Source of the DNA: Aradus depressus
Lineage: Eukaryota > Arthropoda > Insecta > Hemiptera > Aradidae
Direction: 5' to 3'
Assembly: GCA_963662175.1 (NCBI GenBank)
Contig: OY759217.1
Coordinates: forward strand, 19,718,562 to 19,782,561
DNA: 64,000 bases
Shown: positions 1 to 11,821 of the stretch, piece by piece
Numbering within the stretch: the stretch's first letter is position 1
How the letters are laid out: each line of letters begins with the position of its first letter
The notes under the pieces: model-generated
What the model was told of the DNA's origin: nothing
Databases searched by the model: none
The model's input: only the letters and a program-made list of their open reading frames with translations
Made by a program: the position numbers and the translations under genes

Positions 1-366
1 CCCAAAATCCTGAAAGACGCCCTAAGCGCCAATTGCTCAGAGACCTTCTAGATAGCACCAGTGAGATTGTAACTCAGTGTTCTAGGGAGTGTCTCCATTT
101 GGTGTTTTCTCCCGTCATGTCATCAACCCAGACATTTTCCCTACAGCTCATTTGCTCGTTGTGTACTTTTAACAGTTGTAAATATCTTATAGTAAATTTT
201 AAAAAATTAATGAAAAATAAAATATTGTAATAAAAGTACTACAAGATAAACATCAAACTTTAATTATACTTAACATTTTCTGCAGAGATATTGTAAAACA
301 CTTACTAAAAAAATAAAGAAAACGTATGTTTATTAAAATATTGTTTATTTCACAATATATTAACAA
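1..366. other. No gene recognised
   Basis: The first 130 bases (AGACGCCCTAAGCGCC, AGACCTTCTAGATAGC) are less AT-rich and may be an eroded transposon end. The rest is AT-rich. Confidence 0.5.
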
Positions 367-528
367 ACGTTTTCCTTTATTTTTCTTATATCAAACTTTT
401 ACAAACGTTATATAATATTTCGTTTCGTACCATGATTTTGGAAAAAAACTAATTTTGTTTTGAAAATAAACGTTTTTCTTTATTTTTTTATGTCAAACGT
501 TTACAAACTATGTATAATATTTCGTTGT
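367..528. repeat. Diverged direct repeat, two copies of about 60 bp
   Basis: AACGTTTTCCTTTATTTTTC, TACAAACGTTATATAATATT and the second copy AACGTTTTTCTTTATTTTTT, TACAAACTATGTATAATATT. Confidence 0.75.
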
Positions 529-629
529 TTTTGACGATTTGTACACTTTACTTTTACCTATTTAAAAAATCCCCCCCCCCCCCCCTCCATCTATTCCCAT
601 CTATTTAAAATAAAGTGGAAATTATGTAA

Positions 630-900
630 TCAAGTAAATTGAGTTTTCACCGGGATTTCATATTTTCCAAACGGCTGATTCCAAAAATTAAAAAAAAAAA
701 AAAAAAATGCTGCCTCTGTGTGTTTTTGTAGGGGTGTTGTCTATGAACTCCCAATAAAATGAACGTATCAACACTATATTTTAAATGTGTATCCAGATCT
801 CCATAAGGACGACACCCATAGTTTTTCAGCCATATCGGCTATAAGGAATGAGGGGGCGGGGATTCACCAGACTGGAGAAAGATTACAGGCGAAGAGCCCG
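630..900 (+). repeat. Repeat family A copy
   Basis: Hallmarks of a family found at least eight times here: TTTTCACCGGGATTTCAT, GATTCCAAAAAT plus A-run, AACTCCCAATAAAATGAACG, GACGACACCCATAG and a G-rich stretch. Non-coding. Confidence 0.7.
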
Positions 901-1599
901 GCTAGTACGGATCAACTAGTTATTTTAATTTGTTAGGTACACTAGACTAGGTCCTAGGGTCACTCCAAGTTTTCTGAAGATATATATACATATTTTCTTT
1001 TATTTACAGTAAAATGGGTTGAATAGACAACAAAGAACTGAATAGAAACACTATTTATTAAAGTTTCTATTCACCCCATAAGCTTCAAGTGTGTTCAGCT
1101 AGTGTTTCTATTCATCTCACTATTTCTATTCACCCCATTTAACGTTGTTTTTTAATTATTTTTTCTTATATCCGTCTAGGTGAGTTCAAAGCAAAATTTT
1201 TATACTACATAAAAAATTAAAACGCATAAGACGTTGGTAGTTTTCGCTTAAGCAGATTACTTGAAGTTATGTGAGCCTCTATCATCTTAAATCTATTAGT
1301 TCAGGCAAGGGGCCGGGAACCTACTGCCCGTATAAAGGGCTCTTGTGTGACCCACGAAAGATTAGAAAAGGTATTTGTTTTTAGCAAAGAATCAAATGTA
1401 ACCTTCGGAAAAGGGTAGGGATGTATAGTGTGGCTCAGGCTAACTAACGGATATGATATATGAATTTTTCTTCTATTTTTTTGCAATCCTTAGCACCTAA
1501 TGTCAATACTTTATTTTGATATAGTGTGGGTACTAAAAAAAAATGTATATAAAAATAATAATAATAATAATAAACAAACAAATAATAATAATGAAATTA
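901..1599. other. Intergenic, nothing assignable
   Basis: TTTCTATTCACCCCAT occurs three times within 1060-1140, a short dispersed repeat. The minus frame at 1301-1486 looks random. Confidence 0.5.
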
Positions 1600-1745
1600 T
1601 TCTCACATTTCCTGTAGACAATTTTGCTGGTCTTCTACTAAATTTTGATTTCTACAGTAGTTTCCGAAAAGGGACCTAAAAAAATATCGAAAGTTCAAGA
1701 CGTGCAATTTTGAAGAAAGTGCACGTATTAAAAAAAAAAATGTCA
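1600..1745 (+). repeat. Repeat family B copy
   Basis: ACATTTCCTGTAGACAATTT, TTTTGATTTCTACAGTAGTT and AAGTTCAAGACGTGCAATTT. Found inverted at 34030-34170 and partly at 62800-62880. Confidence 0.65.
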
Positions 1746-1950
1746 ATGAATAATTACTTAATTTGGATTTCTTCTAACGATAATAATGAGATGCCATCTT
1801 GTTTTCTTAAATTTACAAATATGTTCAATCTAATTCAAAGGTATTAATTATAACTATCTTACTTGGTTCACAGGGAAAATGAATAGCATAGAATAGAGGA
1901 CAAATATTGGGTTTTATTAACCCTATTCTACATTATAAATTTAAAAACTA

Positions 1951-2131
1951 AATTTTTTTTTTTTCGGCTTATTTTACAGTGCATATTAGCCATGTCAATG
2001 TGTTATATCTAGTTATTTACGACACCCATGGCCCCAGGAGGGAGTTCTATCTACGAAATAAAACTTAACCAGCAAACCATGGTAAGACCATGCGACCAAA
2101 GCCCTACGCTCTGCCACCATGCCCCCCCCCC
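1951..2131 (-). mobile_element. SINE D copy (tRNA-derived), degenerate
   Basis: The reverse complement reads GGCAGAGCGTAGGGCTTTGG, TCGCATGGTC, a TTTTATTTCGTAGATAGAAC block and the shared 3' tail ending in a T-run on the plus strand. The tRNA B-box is eroded. Confidence 0.75.
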
Positions 2132-2821
2132 CAAAAAAAAAATTAATTTGGTAAAAATAAAATTATTTACAAAAGAAATCTTACGAACGAATTTCTAAAA
2201 TTACTTTAGTCTCTTTTCTTTTTTTTGTGACCACTCCTTAAAATTTTTATATTGGGCATATAGATTAATCAATAAATAAAAAGTACCTTGGCGCATCTAC
2301 GTACTCCACTGTTATTTTTTTCACTGCACATCTTAACCCTAAGATCACTCTCCTTAGATTGTTAACACTTCCAAAACTCTCCTTAGACTGTGTCTTGACT
2401 ATATAAACAGCTGATCCTTTGTCTTTAACAGCCATTTTTATTAAAAACTCAACAATTTGGCTTCATCAATATAATAATAATTGACACTGTAATATTTTAA
2501 GATACTACATATGTGTAATTAACATCACAATAGGTCCCGCGCGTAAAACCCTATAGAATAATGTGCCCCACCCTTGAGTTCCAAAGGCATAAAAATGGAG
2601 GTATGAAGAACGGCAGAATTTGATACTGTAATCCTAAAACATTTAAAAAAAAAAAGAAAAGTTGTCGGTGAATCACCGGCAATGTAGTTCCTCAAAGCAA
2701 ATTTTACCAATTAAGTGTTTGCTCTTTCCCTAAAATCAATTGACTGTTTGGACTTAAAATCATGAAACCTAATCCTACATTTTGTGTCGATGCATTCATT
2801 GCCCCCCGCTTCTGCTCGTGA

Positions 2822-3960
2822 TGCTTAAGACAAGATGATGGAGGACATTCATGGCATCACCGACTGGGCTACTAAGAATGGACTGACACTGAACGCTGAC
2901 AAGACTAAAGCCATTTTAATAGGTAACCATAGACTACTTAACTCCCTTACTGACTTACCTCCATTAAGACTACATGACACCGATATTGAATACTGCACCA
3001 GTGTAAAAAATCTTGGACTGATCCTTAACCAAACCCTCTCCTGGAAAGACCATGTCTCCTACATCTCCAACCGCTCCTTCAGAACCCTCTACTTCCTCAA
3101 ACGCCTTCGTCACCTCCCCATTAAAATCCGTCAGCTGTTGGTATCCTCTCTTGTTTTCCCCTACTTTGATTACGCTTGCCTCGCATATGGAGGACTCTCT
3201 GGTGAGCTCGACATGAAACTAAAGCGAGTCATGAATTCCTTTCTAAGATTCATTTTCGGGCTCCCCAGACATTCTTCTATTAGTAGTTCTTATACAGACC
3301 TAAAATGCCTTTTCCCATCCTCTTGTCGACAATATTTCCTAGGCTTCTTTCTCTATATACTATATCTTCCCAATAGCCCTCCTAGATCTTCCAAATGCTC
3401 CAATTTAAATCCCATATCCACCAGAAAGTCACTAGATTCCGTCCCTCTGATCTTTATCTCCCTTCCCACAGGACAACAACCTACCACAACTCCTTCCTTA
3501 TCCAGGCTAACTCCCTCTGGAACTCTCTCCCTCTCCAGATCCGCCATGCTCCTACTCTCCTCTCATTTTAGTCCCTACTTTTCCATTATCTCCTAATTCA
3601 GCAAACCTCTAAGTTTCTCACCTATAAGTTTCTTACTCCACTGGACCGATCGTTACTCTTCTATTTCATCAGTCCAGTATTTTACAATTCATTCATATAC
3701 AGGTCATGTTACCATGTTTATTCTTGCTTGTTTTTGTAATTTTTATTTTTTTATTTCTCTTCATTTTCACTAGTCTATTATATTTTTTTACTCATTGCCT
3801 GTTTTTAACATTTAATATTTATTCCTAGAGATCTCTTTTATTTTATTTTTATTCTTCTCAACTGGTTGATACTTGTATACTCTTGTTTATTCTTTGTGTT
3901 ATTATTCTTAGGGAACGTATATCCCAGAATAAAGATTATTTTTCATTTCATTTCATTCAT
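2822..3960 (+). mobile_element. 5'-truncated CR1/Jockey-type LINE: reverse transcriptase C-terminus and 3' UTR
   Basis: The open frame from 2835 reads LRQMMEDIHGITDWATKNGL, LNADKTKAI, then VKNLGLILNQTLSWKDHV and PYFDYACLAYGG. This is the palm end and thumb of a non-LTR reverse transcriptase. The YADD catalytic region lies upstream and is lost. Near 3385-3410 the frame shifts by one: the family's usual C-terminus (QANSLWNSLPLQIR) continues in another frame. The 3' UTR ends GGAACGTATATCCCAGAATA and a TTTCA-type tail. A second copy of this 3' end lies inverted at 11093-11215. Dead copy. Confidence 0.85.
2835..3596 (+). pseudogene. LINE reverse-transcriptase thumb, frameshifted
   Basis: A 253-codon open frame whose first 190 residues match RT thumb motifs (NLGLILN, WKDHV, RQLLVSSLVFPYFDYA). 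The last 60 residues, rich in Pro/Ser, are a frameshift product: the +1 frame holds the expected RASSLWNSLP-like C-terminus. It lacks the endonuclease, fingers and the YXDD box. Confidence 0.85.
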
Positions 3961-4434
3961 TACCATCGGCAAATTTCGGGGAAACTCAACATCACCAATT
4001 ACATAACTGTTCTTATACTTGGTACAGCAAGGATGTAAAAAGGCGTAATTGTTTTCACAACTGTACAACTTTTCCTTTAAAAGAGAACTTAGACACTTAC
4101 TAACAAGAGTACAGAACATCCTAACAGTCATTGCACTAATTGAGAACACGTGTGTGTGTGTGTGTCAGCTTGACTGAAACTTGGAATTACTCTTCAAGTA
4201 CACTAATAGCCAAAGTTCCACACTAAACCCACATATCCATTCTCAAACTCCACCAGCCATTTGAGTCAAATGTGTTTTGAATGCTGCACGCGGTTCAAAC
4301 ATTGTTGTTTTCATTCTTCAACAGGAGAAGGAGGAAATATCAGTTATGCTATACAAGGTAGAAGTTTTATGGCTTACCTTTTCAATAACATCAAGTATTT
4401 GGAACTACAAAAATAAAATAATGTTAAATAATTG

Positions 4435-5020
4435 ATTTGGATCCCGTCCCATGTTGGCATTCCTAGGAACGAAAAAGCAGACATTGCCGCAAAAGACGCT
4501 GCACTTATTGCCTCAACAAACAGTTAACGCAGCACAAGACCTTTCGACCTACTTAAAAATAAAAATTGAACAACACTGGAACAATCAATGGACTCAAACG
4601 GAAGCCAACTAGCTCCGAAAAATAAAAGACGAAAACAAGCCGTGGAAACCTCCAAGCACCATGAACAGACGAGACATTGTGATCATCACAAGACTAAGAC
4701 TTGTACAAACGAAACTGACACATTCCTACCTACTTCTTGGACTTGAACAGCCGACATGCTCCTGCAACCAAGAGTACACAGAGCTCACAGTACAACATAT
4801 ACTGACGGACTGCACAAACTACACCACATTAAGAAACAAATACAAACTACCGACTAACATGAAAAAACTACTTCCAACACCCACCGACGAATACAATGGA
4901 CTCATCCAGTTTCTTCAAGACGCAAAATTCTACAAGGACACGGAGACACAATAGTCGTCGCTAATGTCCCTGAAGTCAATGCAACGTTAAATAAAAACTA
5001 AGGGAAAAAAAAAAAAAAAA
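4435..5020 (+). mobile_element. LINE 3' end: RNase H tail and zinc knuckle, poly(A)
   Basis: Starts at WIPSHVGIPGNEKAD-type RNase H sequence (GNEKADIAAKDAAL), runs through a broken frame to an intact 97-codon piece from 4661 (RLRLVQTKLTHSYLL, CSCNQEYTELTVQHILTDC, a CCHC-like knuckle), and ends in a 3' UTR with poly(A) at about 5003-5020. The RNase H start and the reverse transcriptase are missing. The same family recurs at 59110-59935. Typical 5'-truncated retrotransposed copy. Confidence 0.85.
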
Positions 5021-5399
5021 TGTTAGATATAACAAACATCATTTAACGCATATACCATATAAATTAGTTTATCTTGTTAGAAAGTACTAATTTTAGTTTT
5101 AACACTTTTATTGAAAAGAAAGCAAGATATTTCAGAACAATGAAATTCCTAACTGTAAAGAGAATTGACACTCAGCAAACTTCTCTTAGTTTATAAACCT
5201 GGCTATGGTGTAATGCCAAAATCTGTAGGTAGTTTATATAAACATTTCTTGTGGGATAGACAATATTTCAAATTGTGTCAGTATCATCCATGAAATTTTA
5301 AATTTTTTAATAGTTTATTTATTACCCAGTTTTATTTATTCATTTTACCCTTTAAATGTTAATGTATATATTATATGTTTATATAATTTTTATATATTG

Positions 5400-5748
5400 T
5401 CAAGACGACAAAACTCTCGAAGACGAGGCTTGTCCTGGAAGAAAAGGACCCTTGCTCCCCTTGGCCACATACGTAACGTTGACCAGGGGTAAACTGATTG
5501 AGATTGCATGAGAAATTTTACCCCACCCGCCATATTCCCCAGACCTAACCCACGCTAATTATCACCTTTTCAGATCTCTGGACAATAGTCTCAGGCAGAA
5601 ATGTTTTGATAACCGGCAAAACCTAGAATCGGAGTTAAATACATTTTTTGGCAGCAAAAATCCATCGTTTTTTAAAAAAGGTATTTGGGACCTTCCGTCA
5701 CGTTGGGATAAGGTTGTTGATTGTAATGGCGGTTATTTTGATGAATAA
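5400..5748 (+). pseudogene. Mariner transposase remnant, internally deleted, catalytic Asp replaced
   Basis: A linker-like piece (DDKTLEDEACPGR, the mariner DE-L-DEPRSGRP region) is followed after a gap by HPPYSPDLTHANYHLF and a C-terminal run ending KKGIWDLPSRWDKVVDCNGG and TAA at 5746-5748. In mariner the segment SPDLAPxDYH supplies the third catalytic Asp; here the residue is Asn (HANYH). Most of the catalytic core between the two pieces is deleted. Strongly supported as a mariner relic; no terminal inverted repeats were confidently placed. Confidence 0.85.
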
Positions 5749-5859
5749 AATGATTTTATATATATATATATTACTTTCTTTAATTTTCAATTACCTAAAA
5801 AAAACGACAGGTCTTTTGAAAGGACCCGATACAAACTGTGTAACCATTATTTATTTTTA

Positions 5860-7100
5860 ATTTTGTTGCATTTATTTTTCAGATTTTCACAATCCGATTT
5901 TTTTATACATAAAATCGTTGAGTACCCATGGCAATAACAAATAAATACAGAACTATGCATTTATTAAATGTATATTAAATATATTTTATAAGTACATCGA
6001 AGCATTATTCATCTATAGACATCTTTAGTGGGTGGAGTAAATTGTTTTGTTTATTTATTACAACTGTAAATATATAATTAATTGATTTATGATTCCCCGC
6101 GTTGACGTCTACGATATATTAGATACTGTATGAACAATGTTCATTTATCCAACGATCCATCTCAGCTTTGTTATCAGGGCGGGGGGGGGGGGGGGGGGGG
6201 GGGCTGTCAATAACTGATTTAGTGCATTGTCAATAGACGGTCTATTCAGGTTGATATATCGGGTTCATTCTGGTAATAGGGACACAATTCGCGAATTTAG
6301 CCTCTTAATAATAGTAAGTTCAGAGCTTGTCCAAATATATGAAATATGGAGCTTTTTTTCTCTCTCTGAAACCTGAATATTGCAAGGGCCGGTGCACGGA
6401 GACTGAAGTCTAAACCCTAAGTCAAGGGCTCAAACCACAGAAGGGATTCGAAATCATTTCATTTATAATACCATTTGAATGAGTTCAGGAGCTCAACCAA
6501 TCAAACACACTTAAGACACAATTATTCCTGTTTACATTTTTCACTAAATTCCTTTAACCATCAAAAGACTATCTCTATTTATGCCACCCCTAAAGAAAAA
6601 ACAAAAGCAAGCAATAAAAATGTTTTTAAATAAAAAATAAATGCGGAAAAGATTTATTAAAAATAAATTAATGCATATTAACGATTGGAAATTTAATAAT
6701 ACACATTTCTTGTAAGAACTACTTTTTTGCTAGGATTAACCCTTTTCGTCTAAATCTAGCAAACGTCTAAAAATATTAGTTTCAAAACCCCTTTTCCTGA
6801 CTGTTTTCTGCCTATAACTTCGCAAACCGGACAACTTGTAAACAATCGTATTTCATATCAAATGTATCTTTAAGGTTTCTCTACAATCTTTACTTGAAAA
6901 TATTTTTGATTAGGTCATATATAAACGGTATTTTGTAAAATGTACATAGGCCTCGAAGTAAAGTGGTCTCAATTTCCGTCCGATTTTGGCGAAAATCTAA
7001 TCAGATCTACGTTAGCACATGTGACTTCTTCATTCTAAATTTCAAGTTCATACCTACAATAGTTTCTGCGTTACAGCGCTCACAACTTTCCAATCACATG
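5860..7100. other. Intergenic, nothing assignable
   Basis: AT-rich, with a G-run at 6180. 6720-7080 is moderately complex (for example CAACTTGTAAACAATCG, GATTTTGGCGAAAATC) but has no coding frame of note. Confidence 0.5.
6180..6203. repeat. Poly(G) run
   Basis: About 24 G. Similar G/C homopolymers at about 570-586, 39304-39317, 43442-43458, 44993-45016, 53506-53518 and 55445-55465 are a local trait and likely sequencing weak points. Confidence 0.9.
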
Positions 7101-7102
7101 GT

Positions 7103-7129
<27 letters not shown>
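7103..7129. repeat. (CA)n microsatellite
   Basis: About 13 CA units. A shorter (GT)n is at about 4149-4164. Confidence 0.95.
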
Positions 7130-7134
<5 letters not shown>

Positions 7135-7227
7135 ACATCATTCAGGATTAGGACTGAAATTCAATTTTGCAGAAATAAGGTTGGAGATAACGAAGGCATG
7201 GATGAAATGCTTCATGACCGTGTTTTA

Positions 7228-7455
7228 GTAAGTATAATGAGTTATATATAGTGAGTATAGCTCATTATATATAGTATGTATAGCTCATTATATATAGTAA
7301 GTATAACTCATATATAGTTAGTATAACTCATTATATATAGTAAATATAACTCAATATATATAGTAAATATAACTCATTATATATAGTAAGTATAACTCAT
7401 TATATATAGTAAGTATAGCTCATTATATATAGTAAGTATAGTTCATTATAATTTC
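7228..7455. repeat. Minisatellite, about 10 units of 23 bp
   Basis: Unit AGTAAGTATAACTCATTATA plus TAT, with G/A variants. One unit is shortened (about 7305). Confidence 0.92.
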
Positions 7456-7539
7456 AGTTCTCATACACGGAGATTAAGAATTTGGGGTTTTTTGTATTTT
7501 GGGGTATGCTGGCAATTCACCCCCGAAGATGGACCACAA

Positions 7540-7770
7540 AAATGTTATCGGTCAATCACCGGCAATTTTCTGGTTTTCTTCATCGGTCGATATATTTATA
7601 TGAAATCGGCAGTTACATATTAGGAATTCTATCTAAGTGGACACACAAACATATACATATATACTTTTTTTTTCATTTTTGATTTCAAGGGGTCAAAAAA
7701 ATGAAAAATACACATCAAATTTTTGACCGATTATGCGACCTCCTCTATAGATGGGGAAGTTATATAATAA
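7540..7770 (-). repeat. Repeat family A, short deleted copy
   Basis: Has GGTCAATCACCGGCAA at one end and, inverted, CCGATTATGCGACC with ATGGGGAAGTTATATAATA at the other, joined by an A/T-run. Matches the ends of family A without its interior. Confidence 0.5.
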
Positions 7771-8019
7771 AGCCCGCAGTTGGAGTGACGTCATGATCAC
7801 TTGTAACAAGTTAGTCACAAAGGGATTGTCAGATTTCAATTACTCAATCCTATCGACCGAATCCATAATATTATTATCTCTCATAATACTCTTTATCCCA
7901 TATTACATCCTTAAATCCTTTGTAAAATTTCATCAACGTACTTATTTTCTCACAGTTTATGATGATCGGCTCTTTGTAATACTCGTTCGCAGAATTTTTT
8001 CCAGGGGTAAGAGAAAATG

Positions 8020-8640
8020 TTTACTTCCCCAGCTATACGAGGTATAGGCGAATTTATGTAATCGGTCCTATCGGTCATATGCGAAGTTTTCAACGGAATT
8101 TCATGTTTTTCGATCTTCAGATTCGAAAAATGAAAAAAACAAATTTCTATCTGTCTGTTTGGATATGAACAGTGAATCCCTGAACACGATAACTCCTGAT
8201 AGACTGAATGTATCGGCACGAAATTTTGTGAAAATCCTATTGAATTTTGGCGAATATGGAGATTAGGAGGGAGGCGTATCACAAAAAATCGAATAATTGC
8301 CGTTGTAGAGAAAAAAATTTCGTATGTAAAGTCAAAGTCTTATAAGGAGGTCACCTATGAATGTTTAGAGGAATCAGCCGAGAGGGATGTGGGCTCAACT
8401 CGAAAATCCTAATAATTGCCGATATAATGAATTCATCGACATGCAATTTTATATTTTAATTCAAAACCCCACAAGAATGGCACCTATTAATTTTCCACGA
8501 AATCAGTCGAAGGGAAGGGGGAACAGAGAAGAGGTCGACTCAACTACCCTGGTAACTGCCAATGTAATGAATGTGTCAACACAAAATTTAGTATGAGGGT
8601 TCAGAAGCCATTATGTAATTATGTAAAGCAAATATTTAGT
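8020..8640 (+). repeat. Repeat family A, long copy
   Basis: From TACTTCCCCAGCTATACGAG through GATAACTCCTGATAGACTG to GTTTTAGCCCAAATGGCCGA. The interior contains about three diverged direct units of 110-130 bp, each with a TAACTGCC(G/A)ATGTAATGAA-type motif. Non-coding. Confidence 0.75.
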
Positions 8641-8786
8641 TTTAGCCCAAATGGCCGAATGGGTTTGGAGAAAGAGCACAAACATAATTTATTAATTCGT
8701 ATTGGGGAAGTATGTAGCTGATGATTCAACAACTTTTTCCCTTGGAGACAGAGAAATCAGCCTACACAGGTCTTATTTTTGGCTGA

Positions 8787-8790
<4 letters not shown>

Positions 8791-8841
<51 letters not shown>

Positions 8842-9575
8842 GCATATCAACCACGAGGGTCATTGATGCCTGGCTGTTCAAATAAGTAGGAGATCCCACA
8901 GAGAAACTGGGGGGCGAACGGAGGGGGGACCCCGCACAGGACCCCGGGGCACCCAGTGAGCGTCCCAACCAGGCCAGGGGACAAGCAACGGCACAACCGG
9001 GCGTCTCTCTTTAGGCATTGGGCTTAGGCCCCGGTGTAGCTAGGCCTGTTAGAGAGGGTGTGCTTGTATGTGGCACCGACCACACCCTCCAAGCCCGGGA
9101 CTATATCAGTCCAGAGATCCCAGCGGAGCCGACCAAGTCCCCCAGCCCAGCCACCGCCCGCACACTGAGACACCCCAGGGGCCCCACACAAGGCCCCGCC
9201 CCCGCCACCCCCCCGTCCCCAGAGGGATCACAGACGTAAGGGAACTGCGTTATCAGCTATTCTTCGGTCATTGATCTATAGAGTGGGACAGGCAATTTGG
9301 AGAGAAACTATGAATTACTGGGTGCTATAGATTAGTGGGACATTATGCAAAGAAACCGGGGGGTGTAGTAAAGTTGGAGCGGGTATTTGTTATATTTCTG
9401 TGATGAGTCGAGATTGGCGTAGGAACCTGATTACCAAGTGAATAACTGAGGCGTCGTCACCCAGCGATTCACAAAGCATCACTGGAAGATCTAGTACCTC
9501 TCTTAGCCTCTCGTACCTTCTACATTCGGTGAGCAGATGTTGCACGGTGAGCGGGGTTCCACAAGCTGGATATTA
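8791..9575 (-). mobile_element. LINE 3' end with unusual GC-rich 3' UTR and about 50-base poly(A)
   Basis: On the minus strand, 9571 to the TAA at 9390-9392 encodes a LINE C-terminus with a zinc knuckle (CGTPLTVQHLLTEC, then RRYERLREVLDLPV and DDASVIHLVIRFLRQ). A long 3' UTR follows, containing a GC-rich block at 8880-9235, and then a run of T about 50 long on the plus strand. The very end (AATGACCCT, then GTTGAT) resembles the 3' end of the LINE at 59870-59925, so they are relatives. The plus-strand ORFs over the GC block are shadows. Confidence 0.8.
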
Positions 9576-9860
9576 AACCAAGGTAAGATGATTAACCTGA
9601 CCGCCTGCGCAACAGCTTGTCTATTCCTTCTCCCTGGAGAAAATACTTCAACTTAAAGAATACCATGAAAAAAACAAACAAAAAGATAAAAGGAATGCCT
9701 CCTCCTCTCGCGACCGCTAAGTTACCAATGAACCCTAACCTTTACTTCTCTTGACGATCGATTTGACAAAATAAGGTACTATCAAAGGTTGACTGGCCCA
9801 CACATCCTCCATGTTTTTTTTTCTTCCTGATTCTCTCAGTATACTGTCAATAATTGTCTT

Positions 9861-10566
9861 CAGTGCTTCCAGAAAGGGAGTTTTATCCCAAAAACGGGAT
9901 TTTCAGGGTCTTGGTGGGATCGAAATAGGATGGAGGGATTTTTTGGGATATTTTTAGTTCTGTACACACACAATGTATGTAAAAAAAATTATTGACAAAG
10001 ATTTCTTATAACTAAAAAATTTTTAAATATCAGTTGATTGATTAATCCAATCGATATTTATCCAATTTCAGATTTCTCATTTCACCGCACTTTTTCACTT
10101 TTTCTAGTCTGAAATGACTTGTGTAAAATACTCTAAATACATATTTTCTTAATTAATTTTATTGTTCAAACAATTATTATGTTTTGAATATTGTTTTTTA
10201 TCAAGCCTTTTATTATGTATATATGTTGATGTTTTATATTAATACATATGCTTCCTGTTACTTACATTATTTTCTAGTCTAAAATGTCTAGGGTGAAATA
10301 CTCTAAATACATACTTTCTTAATTAATTTTACTGTTCAAATAATTATTGTCTTGAAAATTGTTTTTTATTGTGGACTTTTATTATAATATGTACATACGT
10401 TGATTAAATTATTAAAACATGATTTAATGACTTTATTTTAGTAAATACCTGTTTAAAATTTTGGTGGGGGAAAAAACGGTATATTTTAAGATAATTGGTG
10501 GGATAAAATGCTTTATAAAATTTGCTCATGGTGAGGAGATTTTCAGTTTCGGACCAGGAAGCACTG
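9861..10566. mobile_element. hAT-type MITE, 706 bp, with 8-bp target-site duplication
   Basis: Termini are CAGTGCTTCC and its complement GGAAGCACTG, the canonical hAT CAG...CTG ends. They are flanked by ATTGTCTT (9853-9860) and ATTGTCTA (10567-10574), an 8-bp duplication with one mismatch. Subterminal GGGAT/ATCCC-type motifs recur near both ends (TTTTATCCC, GTGGGATAAAA). There is no transposase. The middle holds a diverged direct duplication of about 150 bp (10090-10225 and 10261-10410) sharing ACTCTAAATACATA. Confidence 0.85.
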
Positions 10567-11092
10567 ATTGTCTAGGTTATGCTGGGATAACGATACTGAA
10601 TTTGGAGTTTTTACATTTAAAATCTCAATAAATGGGAAATGAGATTACACGAGGGTTCCGTCGATGAACATTAGCAAAAGAAACATTAACAAAACGGTAA
10701 TGTCCAAAGAATGTAAGATAAGTTTATATGCTAATGGCTTCATTTTAGCGAATTTCAGCTTTTACACTCACCCGATTGGTAAGACCTACGGAAACACAGA
10801 ATACACATATTTTCATCTAATATGAATCTCAAAAAACTCTTAATTACATTACACTTGGGAAATATATGATACTTGCGCATGTCTTTAAGCCGAACATTCT
10901 CCAAACCTTTTAAGGTCAGTCGTCTCCAAACGTTATCCAATTCACTGGTATTACCTTTTTTTTCGTCTAATCTTTTTGACTTCCTTAGCTTCCAACATTT
11001 TTGAGTTCGAGGGTTTCCAACCTTATTGATTTTTGCGTTCGGTGGTCATGGAAGCGAGCCCAGCTTGTAAGCTTAAACAAACAAATTAAATT

Positions 11093-11215
11093 AAATAGAC
11101 AATAATCTTTATCCTGGGACGTACATCCCCTAAGAATAAGAACATAAGAAATAAACAAAAGAATACAATTATCACCCAGTTGAGACGGATTAAAAAAAAA
11201 AAAAGACAAGAGGCT
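11093..11215 (-). mobile_element. Heavily 5'-truncated copy of the 2.8-kb LINE (3' UTR only)
   Basis: The reverse complement aligns with 3820-3945: shared CAACTGGTTGATA-type sequence, TTCTTAGGGGATGTACGTCC against TTCTTAGGGAACGTATATCC, then a common AATAAAGATTATT end. No coding sequence remains. Confidence 0.75.
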
Positions 11216-11366
11216 TCTAGGGATTAACTAAACTTAATTAAAGAAACAATAGTTGTTAATGACGAGCAATGATTAAATTAAAACAATGAAAATTAACTAA
11301 AAATAATAATAAAATTAAAGAAAAACAAAGTAAGAATGATAATGTAGAAAATAATAATAATGAGTA

Positions 11367-11575
11367 GGGGGCCATGGTGGCCGTGCGGGCTAGAGCGTAG
11401 GCTAGGGCTTTGGTCGCATGGTCTCACCATAGTTTGCGGGTTCGAATCCCGTCCGGGAGTGAGTTTTATTTCGTGGAACGAACTCCCTCTCTATGGATGT
11501 CGCAAATAATTAGATAACATAGTGACTTGGCTAATATGCATCGAACATAAGGCCAAAAAAAATTAAAAAAATAAT
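11367..11575 (+). mobile_element. SINE D copy, nearly complete
   Basis: The tRNA-like head has TGGCCGTGCGGGCTAGAGCG as an A-box region and GGGTTCGAATCCCGTCC as a clean B box; the D-arm resembles class II tRNAs (Leu/Ser). The body is followed by TATGCATCGAACATAAGGCC and A-runs. It carries short insertions in the head relative to 22631. Confidence 0.85.
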
Positions 11576-11821
11576 TATAAACAATGAGTAATTATAATGA
11601 AAAACAAGGTGAGAGAGGACAAAAAAAATTATATGTATATGTTAAGTGACCTTGACGGGATCATACCAGAAATATGTGGTAAAAGTTATGTTCCAACTGA
11701 TACCAGAAATGTAGGGATTTAAATGAATGAATACTAGAAGCAATAGATTTGATTACATAGGATGCGTAACGTTCCTCAAATTTGTCAGAAAAATACTTTT
11801 CATTATATATATATATATATA

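Noticed and set aside
7228..7455. Regular repeats that could suggest a CRISPR array
   Set aside because: Head-to-tail 23-bp units without unique spacers, in a eukaryotic window: a minisatellite.
9018..9274. Pro-rich plus-strand ORFs in the GC-rich block
   Set aside because: They overlap each other in two frames within the 3' UTR of a minus-strand LINE; composition alone explains them.
11371..11460. tRNA-Leu/Ser-like gene
   Set aside because: Same reasoning: it is the head of SINE D, with insertions that break the fold.
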